Of a stretch of 25,880 bases of DNA, positions 16,345 through 23,588 are shown in pieces; within the stretch, counting starts at the first letter, position 1; each line of letters opens with the position of its first letter. This stretch comes from Candidatus Poseidoniia archaeon (lineage in GTDB: Archaea > Thermoplasmatota > Poseidoniia > MGIII > CG-Epi1): positions 27,789-53,668 of the forward strand of contig JAPYSZ010000001.1 of the NCBI GenBank assembly GCA_029941645.1. The letters run 5' to 3'. The position numbers and the translations under genes are program-made. The notes beneath the pieces are model-generated. The model worked only from the letters and a program-made list of their open reading frames with translations, made no database searches and had not been told where the DNA came from.

Positions 16345-17766
16345 ATGCCGAGTAAGTCTATTTTTGACCTGATGATTTCAGGTCCTGTGATATGCATTGC
16401 ATGTTCAGAAGACGGAAGTAAGATTGCGATAGGTGACCGTAACGGTACACTAACACTATCGGACAGTTCAGGAACTGTAATATGGGAAAAACAGATTGAC
16501 GAAGGAATACACGGCCTAGCGATAATCGGAAATGGAAACAAGGTGATTTGCGGAGGAAAGGACTGTAAACTTAGAATGTTTAACTCATTAGGAAGTGTGG
16601 AATGGGAACAAACTATTGGAAAATCAATATGGTCCTTGGCTGTAGATCCTAATGGGCAATTCATTGTTATTGGAACGGGAGATTCCATTTCCTTATTTAC
16701 AGAAGGGGGATTGCAAGTTTGGGAATATCCTACAAACAGAGCTATGGTTGGTATTGGACTATCTAGAAACGGAACCACAATTATGGGATGTGGTGATGAA
16801 CATCTATATTGCTTAGATAATGATGGAAACCTATGTTGGGAGAAGCAAAGAAGTGATTCACTTTGGGATGTCTCTGTAGACAAAGAAGGAGATGAAATCT
16901 TTATTGGTGGATGGGATGAAAAAATACACTGCCTAGACAGAGAAGGAAATGAATTATGGAATTATCAAACCGGAGGATATGTAAGAGCTGTAGAGCCTTT
17001 ACATGATGGAGGAGTGATTGCAGGTTCACATGATAACCATGTATATCATCTTTCAAACACAGGTGAACTTTTAGGGAAGTTTCAGGCGGATGGAGAAATT
17101 ACCTGCGTGTGTGCTTCAAGACAAGCCGATATCGTAATTGCTGGTCTCTCTAACAAAATTAGTGGATTCCATATTAATCCTAATGCTAGACCTATAGAAA
17201 TACCAATTGAACCAACCCCCATAGAAAACACCCCTCCTGAAATACAAGAAAAAACCGAAGACAATTATGAACCTATGTTTGGAGCGGGGATGTTTGATGA
17301 ACCCATACCTGATACTACAGGGATAATAGCAAGAAATGAAATTACTAGTAATAGCCATAATACTGAAACCGAAAAAACTACCAATTACAATAACTATTAC
17401 AACCAAACCAGTTACTCGAACGAGGGAGGAGAATACAAAGAATTTGCTTCAGAGGTTGTAAAAGGGGATGTTAAGAATTATCTTAGGTTAGGTAATTCAG
17501 CATGGATTGAGAAACGACTTGAAAGGGCAGCTGAGCATTATAAACGTGCAACGGAAATTGATCCTGATGAACCAAGAGCATGGCACAATCTTGCCATATG
17601 CAACTACCATCTTGCTCTAAAAAGAAATCCAGAAAACATTAGAGGTGCTGTTCAAAGCGCCTATGCCTCCTTAGAAATGGCTAAAGAAAAAGGCGGGACT
17701 GAATATAATGCACCTGATAAAACATTAGCATATTTTGCATCACAACTAGGATTAGATGAAGAGTAA
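16345..17766 (+). CDS. beta-propeller (WD40/PQQ-like) protein with C-terminal TPR
   Basis: The first three-fifths is a beta-propeller: about seven blades of 38-42 residues each containing an inner strand of the VIxGGxD or GCGDEHLYCLD type and a turn such as DNDGNLCWEK or DREGNELWNYQ, close to the PQQ/WD40 pattern. A Pro/Asn/Thr-rich linker follows, then a TPR pair around LERAAEHYKRATEIDPDEPRA and a helical end. There is no signal peptide or membrane helix, so it is probably cytosolic. The frame opens at a TTG at 16285, but that codon lies just after the TATA box and would not be transcribed; the ATG at 16345 is chosen. It is divergent from the surface-protein gene and may be an adaptor for its cytoplasmic tail. 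Function unknown. Confidence 0.82.
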   Translation: MPSKSIFDLMISGPVICIACSEDGSKIAIGDRNGTLTLSDSSGTVIWEKQIDEGIHGLAIIGNGNKVICGGKDCKLRMFNSLGSVEWEQTIGKSIWSLAVDPNGQFIVIGTGDSISLFTEGGLQVWEYPTNRAMVGIGLSRNGTTIMGCGDEHLYCLDNDGNLCWEKQRSDSLWDVSVDKEGDEIFIGGWDEKIHCLDREGNELWNYQTGGYVRAVEPLHDGGVIAGSHDNHVYHLSNTGELLGKFQADGEITCVCASRQADIVIAGLSNKISGFHINPNARPIEIPIEPTPIENTPPEIQEKTEDNYEPMFGAGMFDEPIPDTTGIIARNEITSNSHNTETEKTTNYNNYYNQTSYSNEGGEYKEFASEVVKGDVKNYLRLGNSAWIEKRLERAAEHYKRATEIDPDEPRAWHNLAICNYHLALKRNPENIRGAVQSAYASLEMAKEKGGTEYNAPDKTLAYFASQLGLDEE

Positions 17767-17768
17767 AA

Positions 17769-18869
17769 TTACAACTCAATTATAGTTCCAGAATAGTAAG
17801 TATATTCTACAAATAATACCCAATCATTCCCATCATCCAAGTCAATCAAGAATCCAATAGAAGGCGCATTATTGCAAGTTATAGTAGTATCCCATATGCC
17901 TTGCCCTTTTGCGCTAGTATAACCACTCTGGAAAAGGTAGGTGTTTACTTCTTCAACACTTTCAAAGGATAATACTAGATTTTCTGGAATGAACCCTAAA
18001 ACACCAAAATCCAACAACATTTCTCCAGAAGTACTGTTTTCAGTTAGATTTAGCAGATAATTAGTAGCAACTGATAACGAAAAATCATCGGGTCTAAGAG
18101 TGCCAAGAAGAGAATCTTCAGAATCCGCATCTTCATCTTCACTCCACTGAATACGGTATGATGCACTTGTAAGATTGTAAGGATAATTATGTGTCAAAGG
18201 AGTTGTATCTCCTTCAGCCGTATACCCTGCTAGAGCTGGAACTGTAACTGTTTGTTCTGAGAAACTTATACTGTAAGTGCGAATTATCACCATTAACCAA
18301 GTTTGAGCTGTGCTGGATAGATTACCATTATCACTAACTACTAAGGTTACTGTAAAATTACCCACACTTTCATAAAAATGATTGGGGCGGATTCCTTCCC
18401 CAGTAGTGCCATCGCCAAAATTCCATTCAAAGGAAAGGACGTCACCATCTGGATCGCTTGATGAGCCACCATCAAAGAAAGCAATACTATTCACCTTAAT
18501 CGTCTGACCCTGTCCTCCATATGTAGATGCTAAACTTGCTACAGGCACCTCATTACGGTGCAAAATATTTATTTGGGATTTAGCAACACCTATACTTCCT
18601 TGGCCATCTATAACAGTCAAAGTAATAGTATACTGCCCTTCATCTATGTAAACGTGGTTAACAATTTCGCCAGAGCCACCTAATTCATCCCCAAAGTCCC
18701 ATAGATATTTACCACCATTGGGTTTTATGCCATGGGCTTTAAACTCAGCTTGATCGCCTTCAATAACCTCAGTAGGAGACAAAATTTCAATGCCTTTTAA
18801 CTCTTCAGGTGTAGTATCTAAACAACCCGGAATCAGTATCAAAATTGCAATGACTAGAGCTTTGCGCAC
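17769..18869 (-). CDS. PKD-domain lipoprotein
   Basis: The protein starts with a lipoprotein signal, MRKALVIAILILIPGC, with C16 as the likely lipidated residue, so it is anchored outside the cytoplasmic membrane. Two PKD domains follow: one with LWDFGDELG (56-64) and NHVYIDEGQYT (71-81), and one with EWNFGDGTTG (148-157) and NHFYESVGNFT (163-173). Residues 200-366 form a beta-rich domain I do not recognise, with two Cys-free acidic stretches (EDEDADSED) and a late Cys near TTITCNN. The start is GTG at 18867-18869. The gene converges on the propeller gene, with two bases between their stops. It could belong to the same surface apparatus, but only position suggests this. Confidence 0.83.
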   Translation of the reverse strand: MRKALVIAILILIPGCLDTTPEELKGIEILSPTEVIEGDQAEFKAHGIKPNGGKYLWDFGDELGGSGEIVNHVYIDEGQYTITLTVIDGQGSIGVAKSQINILHRNEVPVASLASTYGGQGQTIKVNSIAFFDGGSSSDPDGDVLSFEWNFGDGTTGEGIRPNHFYESVGNFTVTLVVSDNGNLSSTAQTWLMVIIRTYSISFSEQTVTVPALAGYTAEGDTTPLTHNYPYNLTSASYRIQWSEDEDADSEDSLLGTLRPDDFSLSVATNYLLNLTENSTSGEMLLDFGVLGFIPENLVLSFESVEEVNTYLFQSGYTSAKGQGIWDTTITCNNAPSIGFLIDLDDGNDWVLFVEYTYYSGTIIEL

Positions 18870-18889
18870 GGTGTGCTAAATACTGGACG

Positions 18890-18900
18890 TTTAATAATTA
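18890..18900. promoter_or_regulatory. AT box between the lipoprotein gene and psmA
   Basis: TTTAATAATTA reads as a TATA-like element on both strands. On the plus strand it would start transcription near 18920, giving psmA a leader of about 37 bases. On the minus strand it is about 26 bases from the lipoprotein GTG and would give a leaderless message. The match is weaker than the one at 16270. Confidence 0.35.
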
Positions 18901-18956
18901 CGCCACCTACCGATACCCTTTTTTACCATCTGAGACCGTGGCATCAAGGGAATTTT

Positions 18957-19670
18957 ATGCAAGCAGGACACATGGCCTACGATAGGGCTATCACAGTATT
19001 TTCGCCGGATGGGAGACTATTTCAGGTAGAATACGCTAGAGAAGCAGTAAAGAGAGGGACAACCACAGTTGGTGTCAAATTCAAAGATGGTGTTGTATTA
19101 ATCGTTGACAAAAGACTAAGTTCTAAACTGATTGAACCCAAAAGTATTGAAAAAATATTCAAAATTGATGGGCACATTGGTTGTGCAACCTCGGGATTAG
19201 TAGCTGATGCAAGGGCATTAGTTGATCGAGCAAGAACTGAATGTCAAGTTAATTCATTCAACTATAGTGAAGATTTAGCCGTAGGGTCATTAGTTAAAAA
19301 ATTGTGCGATTTTAAACAAAGCTATACTCAATATGGAGGAGTTAGACCCTTTGGAACTGCAATGCTAATAGGAGGCGTAGATGATTCTGGGCCTCATCTA
19401 TACGAAACCGATCCTTCGGGCGCATTAATGGCTTACAAAGCAGGAGGAATTGGGGCTGGAAGAAACGAAGTTATGGAAATCTTTGAAAAAGAATACAAGG
19501 ATAATATGACTCAAAACCAAGCCATAACTTTAGGACTAAAAGGACTTTCTGCTGCAAATGAAAATAACTTAAAAGCAGACATTATCGAGATTGCCTTGAT
19601 AAATGCTAGTAAAGGTTTTCACACATTAGATTCAAAAAGCGTAGGCGAAGCTGTAAAGAAAATTAAGTAA
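18957..19670 (+). CDS. psmA: 20S proteasome alpha subunit
   Basis: The alpha ring of the archaeal 20S proteasome gates entry of unfolded substrates to the beta-subunit chamber and docks PAN-type ATPases. The family signature AYDRAITVFSPDGRLFQVEY stands at residues 7-26 of this start, followed by AREAVKRG, VDKR and RPFG. The open frame extends upstream to a GTG at 18873, but the 28 extra residues look unlike any alpha subunit, while the ATG at 18957 is preceded by AAGGGA at good spacing and gives 237 residues, the normal length. It is the first gene of the proteasome/exosome superoperon and ends in TAATG with the SBDS gene. No beta subunit is in the window. Confidence 0.96.
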   Translation: MQAGHMAYDRAITVFSPDGRLFQVEYAREAVKRGTTTVGVKFKDGVVLIVDKRLSSKLIEPKSIEKIFKIDGHIGCATSGLVADARALVDRARTECQVNSFNYSEDLAVGSLVKKLCDFKQSYTQYGGVRPFGTAMLIGGVDDSGPHLYETDPSGALMAYKAGGIGAGRNEVMEIFEKEYKDNMTQNQAITLGLKGLSAANENNLKADIIEIALINASKGFHTLDSKSVGEAVKKIK

Positions 19671-20362
19671 TGGTTTCTCTTGAGGACGCAGTTATAGCCA
19701 GATACGAAACTGGAGGTAACCGTTTCGAAATCTTGATTGATCCAAAAGCAGCACAAAGCTATAGCGAAGGTGATGAAATTGATTGGGAAGATGCCATCGC
19801 TGCTGATGGTGTTTGGAGTGATAGTACCAAAGGAGAAAGAGCCCCAGATAGTATTGTAAACAACGCTTTCGAGACAACTGACTTGATAGACATTTACAAG
19901 AAAATATTAGCCGAGGGAACAATTCAACTAACATCCCAGCAAAGAAAGGAAATGGTTGAACAAAAAAGAAAACGGATTGTAGCCCACATAGTTGCAAATG
20001 CAATGAATCCACAAACTGGAGGGCCTCATCCGCCACAAAGGATAGAGAATGCAATCGATGAAGTCAGATATTCCGTCGATCCTATGGAAACCATGGATAA
20101 ACAAGTAGAAAAAATAATAAAGTTAATAAAAACATTAATTCCTATTTCATTCGAAAAGATACGTGTAGCCGTTAAAATTCAGGCAATATATGTAGGAAAA
20201 TGTTATGGTCAAATAACCAGTTTAAGTAAAATCGAAAGTGAAGAATATCAAAAAGATGGGAGCTGGATTGGGATGCTGGAAATGTCTGCTACTTCATTCG
20301 CCAAACTTGAAGATGCTTTGGGTTCATTGACAAAAGGTACTGCTGAAACCAAAATGCTTTGA
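19670..20362 (+). CDS. sdo1: ribosome maturation protein SBDS/Sdo1
   Basis: SBDS-family protein, which in eukaryotes works with an EF-2-like GTPase to release eIF6 from the large ribosomal subunit; the archaeal protein is thought to act at the same step. The three-domain layout is visible: an N-terminal FYSH domain (1-90) with ARYETGGNRFEILIDP and ending in YKKILAEGTIQLTSQQRK, a helical middle domain with KRIVAHIVANAMNPQTGGPHPP-type sequence (107-165), and a ferredoxin-like C-terminal domain (170-230). At 230 residues it is the usual archaeal size. Its ATG overlaps the psmA stop codon, as expected in the conserved superoperon. Confidence 0.95.
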   Translation: MVSLEDAVIARYETGGNRFEILIDPKAAQSYSEGDEIDWEDAIAADGVWSDSTKGERAPDSIVNNAFETTDLIDIYKKILAEGTIQLTSQQRKEMVEQKRKRIVAHIVANAMNPQTGGPHPPQRIENAIDEVRYSVDPMETMDKQVEKIIKLIKTLIPISFEKIRVAVKIQAIYVGKCYGQITSLSKIESEEYQKDGSWIGMLEMSATSFAKLEDALGSLTKGTAETKML

Positions 20363-20434
20363 ATTAAAGAAATCTTCAAATAGGGGCGAGTTTGCGAAGG
20401 GTTGTATTAGAAGGAAAAAAAAGGATGATTCATA

Positions 20435-21118
20435 ATGAGCGAAGAATCAAGTAATAAATCAAATAGCGAAAGCGCTAGAAAGTTAGTTTTACCTGGAGAC
20501 CTTGTGGAAACCAAAAGTAAACCTGGAAAAGGAATATTCCGAAAAGATGGAAGAATATATTCTTCCGTTTTAGGTCACGCACATGACAAATCAGGTTACA
20601 TTAATGTAAATGCCATAACTGGAAGATATAAACCTAAAACTGGAGATAAAATTGTAGCAATATGTGCCGAAACCGGACCTTCTATATGGCGTATGGATAT
20701 TGGATCTGCATTTAACTCTACATTACACCACAGTGAATCAAGTTGGAAAGTTCCATTCGGTGACACTGCCAGATTTTTAGCAATTGGGGATGCTATATGG
20801 GCTGAAGTCTTTATGGTAGATGCTGCAGGTTCACACCAAATTAGCCTGAAGAAGGATGATTGTAGAAAATTATATTCTGGAACTATCGTAAAAATAGATC
20901 CAACAAATGTCCCTCGTGTTATTGGTAAACAAGGATCAATGATTACAACAATTCGTGAAAATACTCAAACTAGGATTCAAATTGGGCAGAACGGTTATAT
21001 TTGGATAGATGGAAAAGGTGAAGATATTGCATTAGCCCAAAAAGCAATTGAAACAATAAACCAAGAAGCAACTTCCAAAGGTTTAACAAAGAAGATAGAA
21101 AAATTACTGGAGAAATAA
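20435..21118 (+). CDS. rrp4: exosome RNA-binding subunit Rrp4
   Basis: Rrp4 forms part of the cap over the Rrp41/Rrp42 ring of the archaeal exosome and feeds RNA into it. The order of domains is an N-terminal beta domain with LVLPGDLV (17-24), an S1 domain at about 65-140 (TGDKIVAI onward) and a KH domain at about 150-212 whose GxxG loop is IGKQGS (163-168). Its 227 residues are typical. An acidic, Ser/Asn-rich 14-residue tip precedes the first strand. The ATG at 20435 is chosen; an ATG at 20425 is in another frame. The 72-base gap from the SBDS gene contains a purine-rich AAGGAAAAAAAAGGA run that may serve the ribosome. The stop is one base before rrp41. Confidence 0.94.
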   Translation: MSEESSNKSNSESARKLVLPGDLVETKSKPGKGIFRKDGRIYSSVLGHAHDKSGYINVNAITGRYKPKTGDKIVAICAETGPSIWRMDIGSAFNSTLHHSESSWKVPFGDTARFLAIGDAIWAEVFMVDAAGSHQISLKKDDCRKLYSGTIVKIDPTNVPRVIGKQGSMITTIRENTQTRIQIGQNGYIWIDGKGEDIALAQKAIETINQEATSKGLTKKIEKLLEK

Positions 21119-21119
21119 A

Positions 21120-21842
21120 ATGGCTGGCCAAACAGATATGAAATTAATAAAAAATGGAGTCCGACTAGACGGAAGAAAACCCGATGAACTAAGAGAAGTC
21201 AAGATTGTCGCAGGAGTTTTAGACAATGCTGATGGATCTTGTTATCTTGAATGGGGAAATAACAAGGTTTATGCGGGAGTTTTTGGGCCAATGGAATGTC
21301 ATCCTAGGCACAAACAGAAAGCAGATAGAGCGATAGTACAAGCTAGATACACCATGGCACCTTTTAGTGTCAATGATAGGAAAAGACCAGGGTATGATAG
21401 GCGATCGACTGAAATTTCTTACATCGCTTCTCAAGCTTTTGAAAGAGTTGTAATGGTTGAAGAATTTCCAAAAGCATCAATTAGAGTTGATATGCAAGTC
21501 GTAGAGGCTCATGCAGGTACAAGATGTGCCGCAATTACAGCAGCATCGGTAGCCTTAGCTGACGCAGGGATACCAATGAGAGATATGATTCCTGCGTGTG
21601 CTTCTGGAAAAGTAAATGATGTAGTTGTACTCGACTTGAACAAAGAAGAGGACAATTACGGACAGGCAGATTTACCCTTAGCAATCATCCCAAGTACAGG
21701 CGAAGTTGTTTTACTTCAATTAGACGGACATTTAACACCTGATGAATTTGAACAAGCTATGGATTTAGCTACAAGTGGGTGTATGGACTTATATGAAAAA
21801 ATGAGGAATGCACTTGACAACAGATATGGGGGAAGCGCATGA
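21120..21842 (+). CDS. rrp41: exosome catalytic subunit Rrp41
   Basis: RNase PH-fold subunit that carries the phosphorolytic active site of the archaeal exosome, degrading RNA from the 3' end or adding tails when phosphate is scarce. Residues match the family: VRLDGRKPDELR near the start, the RNA-binding arginines in HPRHKQKADRA, APFSVNDRKR (80-89), the phosphate loop HAGTRCAAIT (131-140), and the acidic pair D178 and D184 in NKEEDNYGQADLP, with the same six-residue spacing as D182/D188 in Sulfolobus. The length of 240 is usual. GGAG lies seven bases before the ATG. The stop overlaps the rrp42 start (ATGA). Confidence 0.96.
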   Translation: MAGQTDMKLIKNGVRLDGRKPDELREVKIVAGVLDNADGSCYLEWGNNKVYAGVFGPMECHPRHKQKADRAIVQARYTMAPFSVNDRKRPGYDRRSTEISYIASQAFERVVMVEEFPKASIRVDMQVVEAHAGTRCAAITAASVALADAGIPMRDMIPACASGKVNDVVVLDLNKEEDNYGQADLPLAIIPSTGEVVLLQLDGHLTPDEFEQAMDLATSGCMDLYEKMRNALDNRYGGSA

Positions 21843-22624
21843 GCAACGATCACGTCTCAAATTTGATGAAGGGACACATGGAAACCTTAGCCACAGAAGG
21901 AAAGAGAGCTGATGGTAGAGGTATTAACGAATACAGAGAAGTTAAGATTGAAATCGGTATGCTTAACACGGCTGAAGGTTCAGCAATGGTTCACCTTGGA
22001 AAAACTAAAGTCCTTTGTGGAATAAAAATGTTAATTGGAAGGCCATATGGCGATTCACCTAAGAGTGGAACTATGATGACCTCCACTGAATTAGCGCCGT
22101 TAGCAGACCAATCCTTTGATCCAGGCCCACCAAGAGAACAATCCATTGAATTATCTAGAGTGGTAGATAGAGGAATTCGTGAATCACGTATGATTGACTT
22201 TGAAGGTCTTTGTATAGAAGAAGGTGAAAAAGTTTGGACGGTCTTTATAGACTTACATATTTTAGACAATAACGGAAATTTATTTGATTGTTGTACTTTA
22301 GCTGCCGCAGCTGCACTTTCAAACGCTAAAATTCCAAATGTACAGCATGGAGTAGCGGATAAAGACGTAGATTTGCCCGTTAATTGCTGGCCAATCTCAT
22401 GTACATTCGGAAAACTTGGTGATTCCGTAATTTTAGACCCAACTTCAGAAGAGGAAGGTGTCATGTCTGCAAGATTTACGGTAGCTCATGATGAAAATGG
22501 AAATTTAAGGGCTGCTCAAAAAGGAATGAATGGAGCTTTTACAGATTCTGAAATTAGAGAAGCTGTTAAAACAGCACGAACAAGCGATAATGTTTTACGT
22601 GAGGCTCTAAAAGGTATTCAATGA
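21839..22624 (+). CDS. rrp42: exosome subunit Rrp42
   Basis: RNase PH-fold partner of Rrp41. It alternates with it in the hexameric ring but lacks a complete catalytic site. Landmarks are RADGRGINEYREVKIE (22-37), GSAMVHLGKTKVLCGIK, the Pro/Gly/Asp-rich stretch SFDPGPPREQSIELSRVVDRGIR-type (95-117) typical of Rrp42, and VDLPVNCWPISCTF in place of the acidic catalytic loop. Its 261 residues match archaeal Rrp42. The start overlaps rrp41 by four bases and the stop overlaps rpl37ae by four, so expression of the three is probably coupled, in agreement with a fixed subunit ratio. Confidence 0.95.
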   Translation: MSNDHVSNLMKGHMETLATEGKRADGRGINEYREVKIEIGMLNTAEGSAMVHLGKTKVLCGIKMLIGRPYGDSPKSGTMMTSTELAPLADQSFDPGPPREQSIELSRVVDRGIRESRMIDFEGLCIEEGEKVWTVFIDLHILDNNGNLFDCCTLAAAAALSNAKIPNVQHGVADKDVDLPVNCWPISCTFGKLGDSVILDPTSEEEGVMSARFTVAHDENGNLRAAQKGMNGAFTDSEIREAVKTARTSDNVLREALKGIQ

Positions 22625-22848
22625 GTCAAGGGACAAAAAAAGTAGGAAGCACAGGCCGTTTTGGACCAAGGTACGGTGTATCTGTTCGAAGAAGGGTTGG
22701 AGCTGTAGAAAAGAAGCAAAGACAGAAATATGAATGTCCCTCATGCTCTAAAGTGAATGTGAAAAGAGTATCTACCGGAATATTCAAATGCAACAGTTGT
22801 GATTACCAATTTGCCAGTGGGGCTTACTATCCCACAAAGGAGGAATAA
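22621..22848 (+). CDS. rpl37ae: 50S ribosomal protein L37Ae (eL43)
   Basis: A small zinc-ribbon protein of the large ribosomal subunit in archaea and eukaryotes. The basic N-terminus contains the family signature TGRFGPRYGVSVRRRV (11-26), and the four zinc ligands are C39, C42, C57 and C60 in ECPSC and KCNSC. The C-terminus reads FASGAYYP. At 75 residues it is slightly shorter than many homologues but complete. It shares ATGA with the rrp42 stop, and its own stop overlaps the next start (TAATG). Confidence 0.95.
   Translation: MSQGTKKVGSTGRFGPRYGVSVRRRVGAVEKKQRQKYECPSCSKVNVKRVSTGIFKCNSCDYQFASGAYYPTKEE
22839..22843 (+). promoter_or_regulatory. strong Shine-Dalgarno site of rpo12
   Basis: GGAGG, within AAAGGAGGAATAATG, stands four bases before the rpo12 ATG and lies inside the end of the eL43 gene. 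It fixes the start of this very short gene and shows that internal cistrons of the operon use 16S rRNA pairing. Confidence 0.7.
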
Positions 22849-22988
22849 TGGTCAATTACAAGTGTGCATCGTGTGGAACCAAATTAGATATGGATTTAGA
22901 AGTTCTTGGCCTTACATGTCGTGTTTGTGGTGAGAAGATCTTTTACAAAATAAGACCTTCAACCAAAAAGACAGTTATATCTGACTGA
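22848..22988 (+). CDS. rpoP: DNA-directed RNA polymerase subunit P (Rpo12)
   Basis: A 46-residue gene: it begins MVNYKCASCGTKLDMDLEVL and ends KTVISD. The zinc ligands are C6, C9, C24 and C27 (KCASCG and CRVCGEK), followed by the basic FYKIRP stretch that matches the Rpo12/Rpb12 family, a small structural subunit that helps RNA polymerase assembly. Length and position fit exactly, since archaeal rpoP usually follows rpl37ae. Its ATG overlaps the eL43 stop codon, and its TGA overlaps the pcc1 ATG (TGATG). A strong GGAGG precedes it. It is short enough to be missed by length-filtered gene callers. Confidence 0.95.
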   Translation: MVNYKCASCGTKLDMDLEVLGLTCRVCGEKIFYKIRPSTKKTVISD

Positions 22989-23215
22989 TGAAAGCTCAAG
23001 TGAGCCTAAAAACTGGAAAAAATACTAAAGCAATTGCGAAAGCTTTAGTTGATGAAGCAAAAACAGGACTGCCAAAAGTTAAAGTTAAAATTTGGCCAGC
23101 AGGAGAAAAATTGAAAATAGATTTAGAAGCTGAAGATTTTACAAGTTTGAGAGCTGCTTTAAATTCTTTCTTAGGATGGGCATATTGTGCAGAGGGTGTG
23201 ATGAATCATGAATGA
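22988..23215 (+). CDS. pcc1: KEOPS complex subunit Pcc1
   Basis: Pcc1 is the small dimerising subunit of KEOPS, which with Kae1 and Bud32 makes the t6A modification of ANN-decoding tRNAs. The 75-residue protein has the family's alpha-beta layout: a first strand with QVSLKTG, a helix around NTKAIAKALVDEA, two strands with KVKVKIWPAG and KLKIDLEAEDFTSLRAALNS, and a final helix reading SFLGWAYCAEGVM. Position between rpoP and the prefoldin gene matches its usual place in archaeal genomes. Identity is from this pattern and context rather than from a catalytic motif, since Pcc1 has none. The end overlaps pfdB by eight bases. Confidence 0.87.
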   Translation: MKAQVSLKTGKNTKAIAKALVDEAKTGLPKVKVKIWPAGEKLKIDLEAEDFTSLRAALNSFLGWAYCAEGVMNHE

Positions 23216-23588
23216 CATAACTCCTGAAAATGTACAAGAAAAATTAAACCTTTTTCAGCAGATACAACAACAAGTTCAAAATCTTTCACAACAAATATCT
23301 CAAATCGATATGTCTATTGGAGAAACTGAACGAACTTTAGAAGAAATCAAGAATGTTGGGAAAAAAACTACACTTTATCGAGCAATCGGTTCTGTAATGA
23401 AGAAAGTAGATGATAATCCTAAATTAATAAAAGACTTAGAAGAAGAAAAAGAAAGAATGGGAATTCGAAACAATAGTCTAAAGAATCAAGTTGGAAAAAT
23501 GAATGAAGAGCTTGAAGAAATGCAAAAGAAATTAGCTCCTATTATGCAAAACATGCAGGAAACTAATGGGAAAAATGCTCCTAAATAA
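23208..23588 (+). CDS. pfdB: prefoldin beta subunit
   Basis: Beta subunit of the archaeal prefoldin hexamer, which holds unfolded proteins for the thermosome. It has two long coiled coils, residues 8-50 (with QQIQQQVQNLSQQISQID) and 78-120 (with EEEKERMGIRNNSLKNQVGK), joined by the beta-hairpin part VGKKTTLYRAIGSVMKKVD. That arrangement and the length of 126 are typical. The ATG at 23208 is inside the pcc1 gene, within the ATGAATCATGAATG run. Its last 23 bases overlap the next gene, a longer overlap than elsewhere in the operon. Confidence 0.94.
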   Translation: MNDITPENVQEKLNLFQQIQQQVQNLSQQISQIDMSIGETERTLEEIKNVGKKTTLYRAIGSVMKKVDDNPKLIKDLEEEKERMGIRNNSLKNQVGKMNEELEEMQKKLAPIMQNMQETNGKNAPK

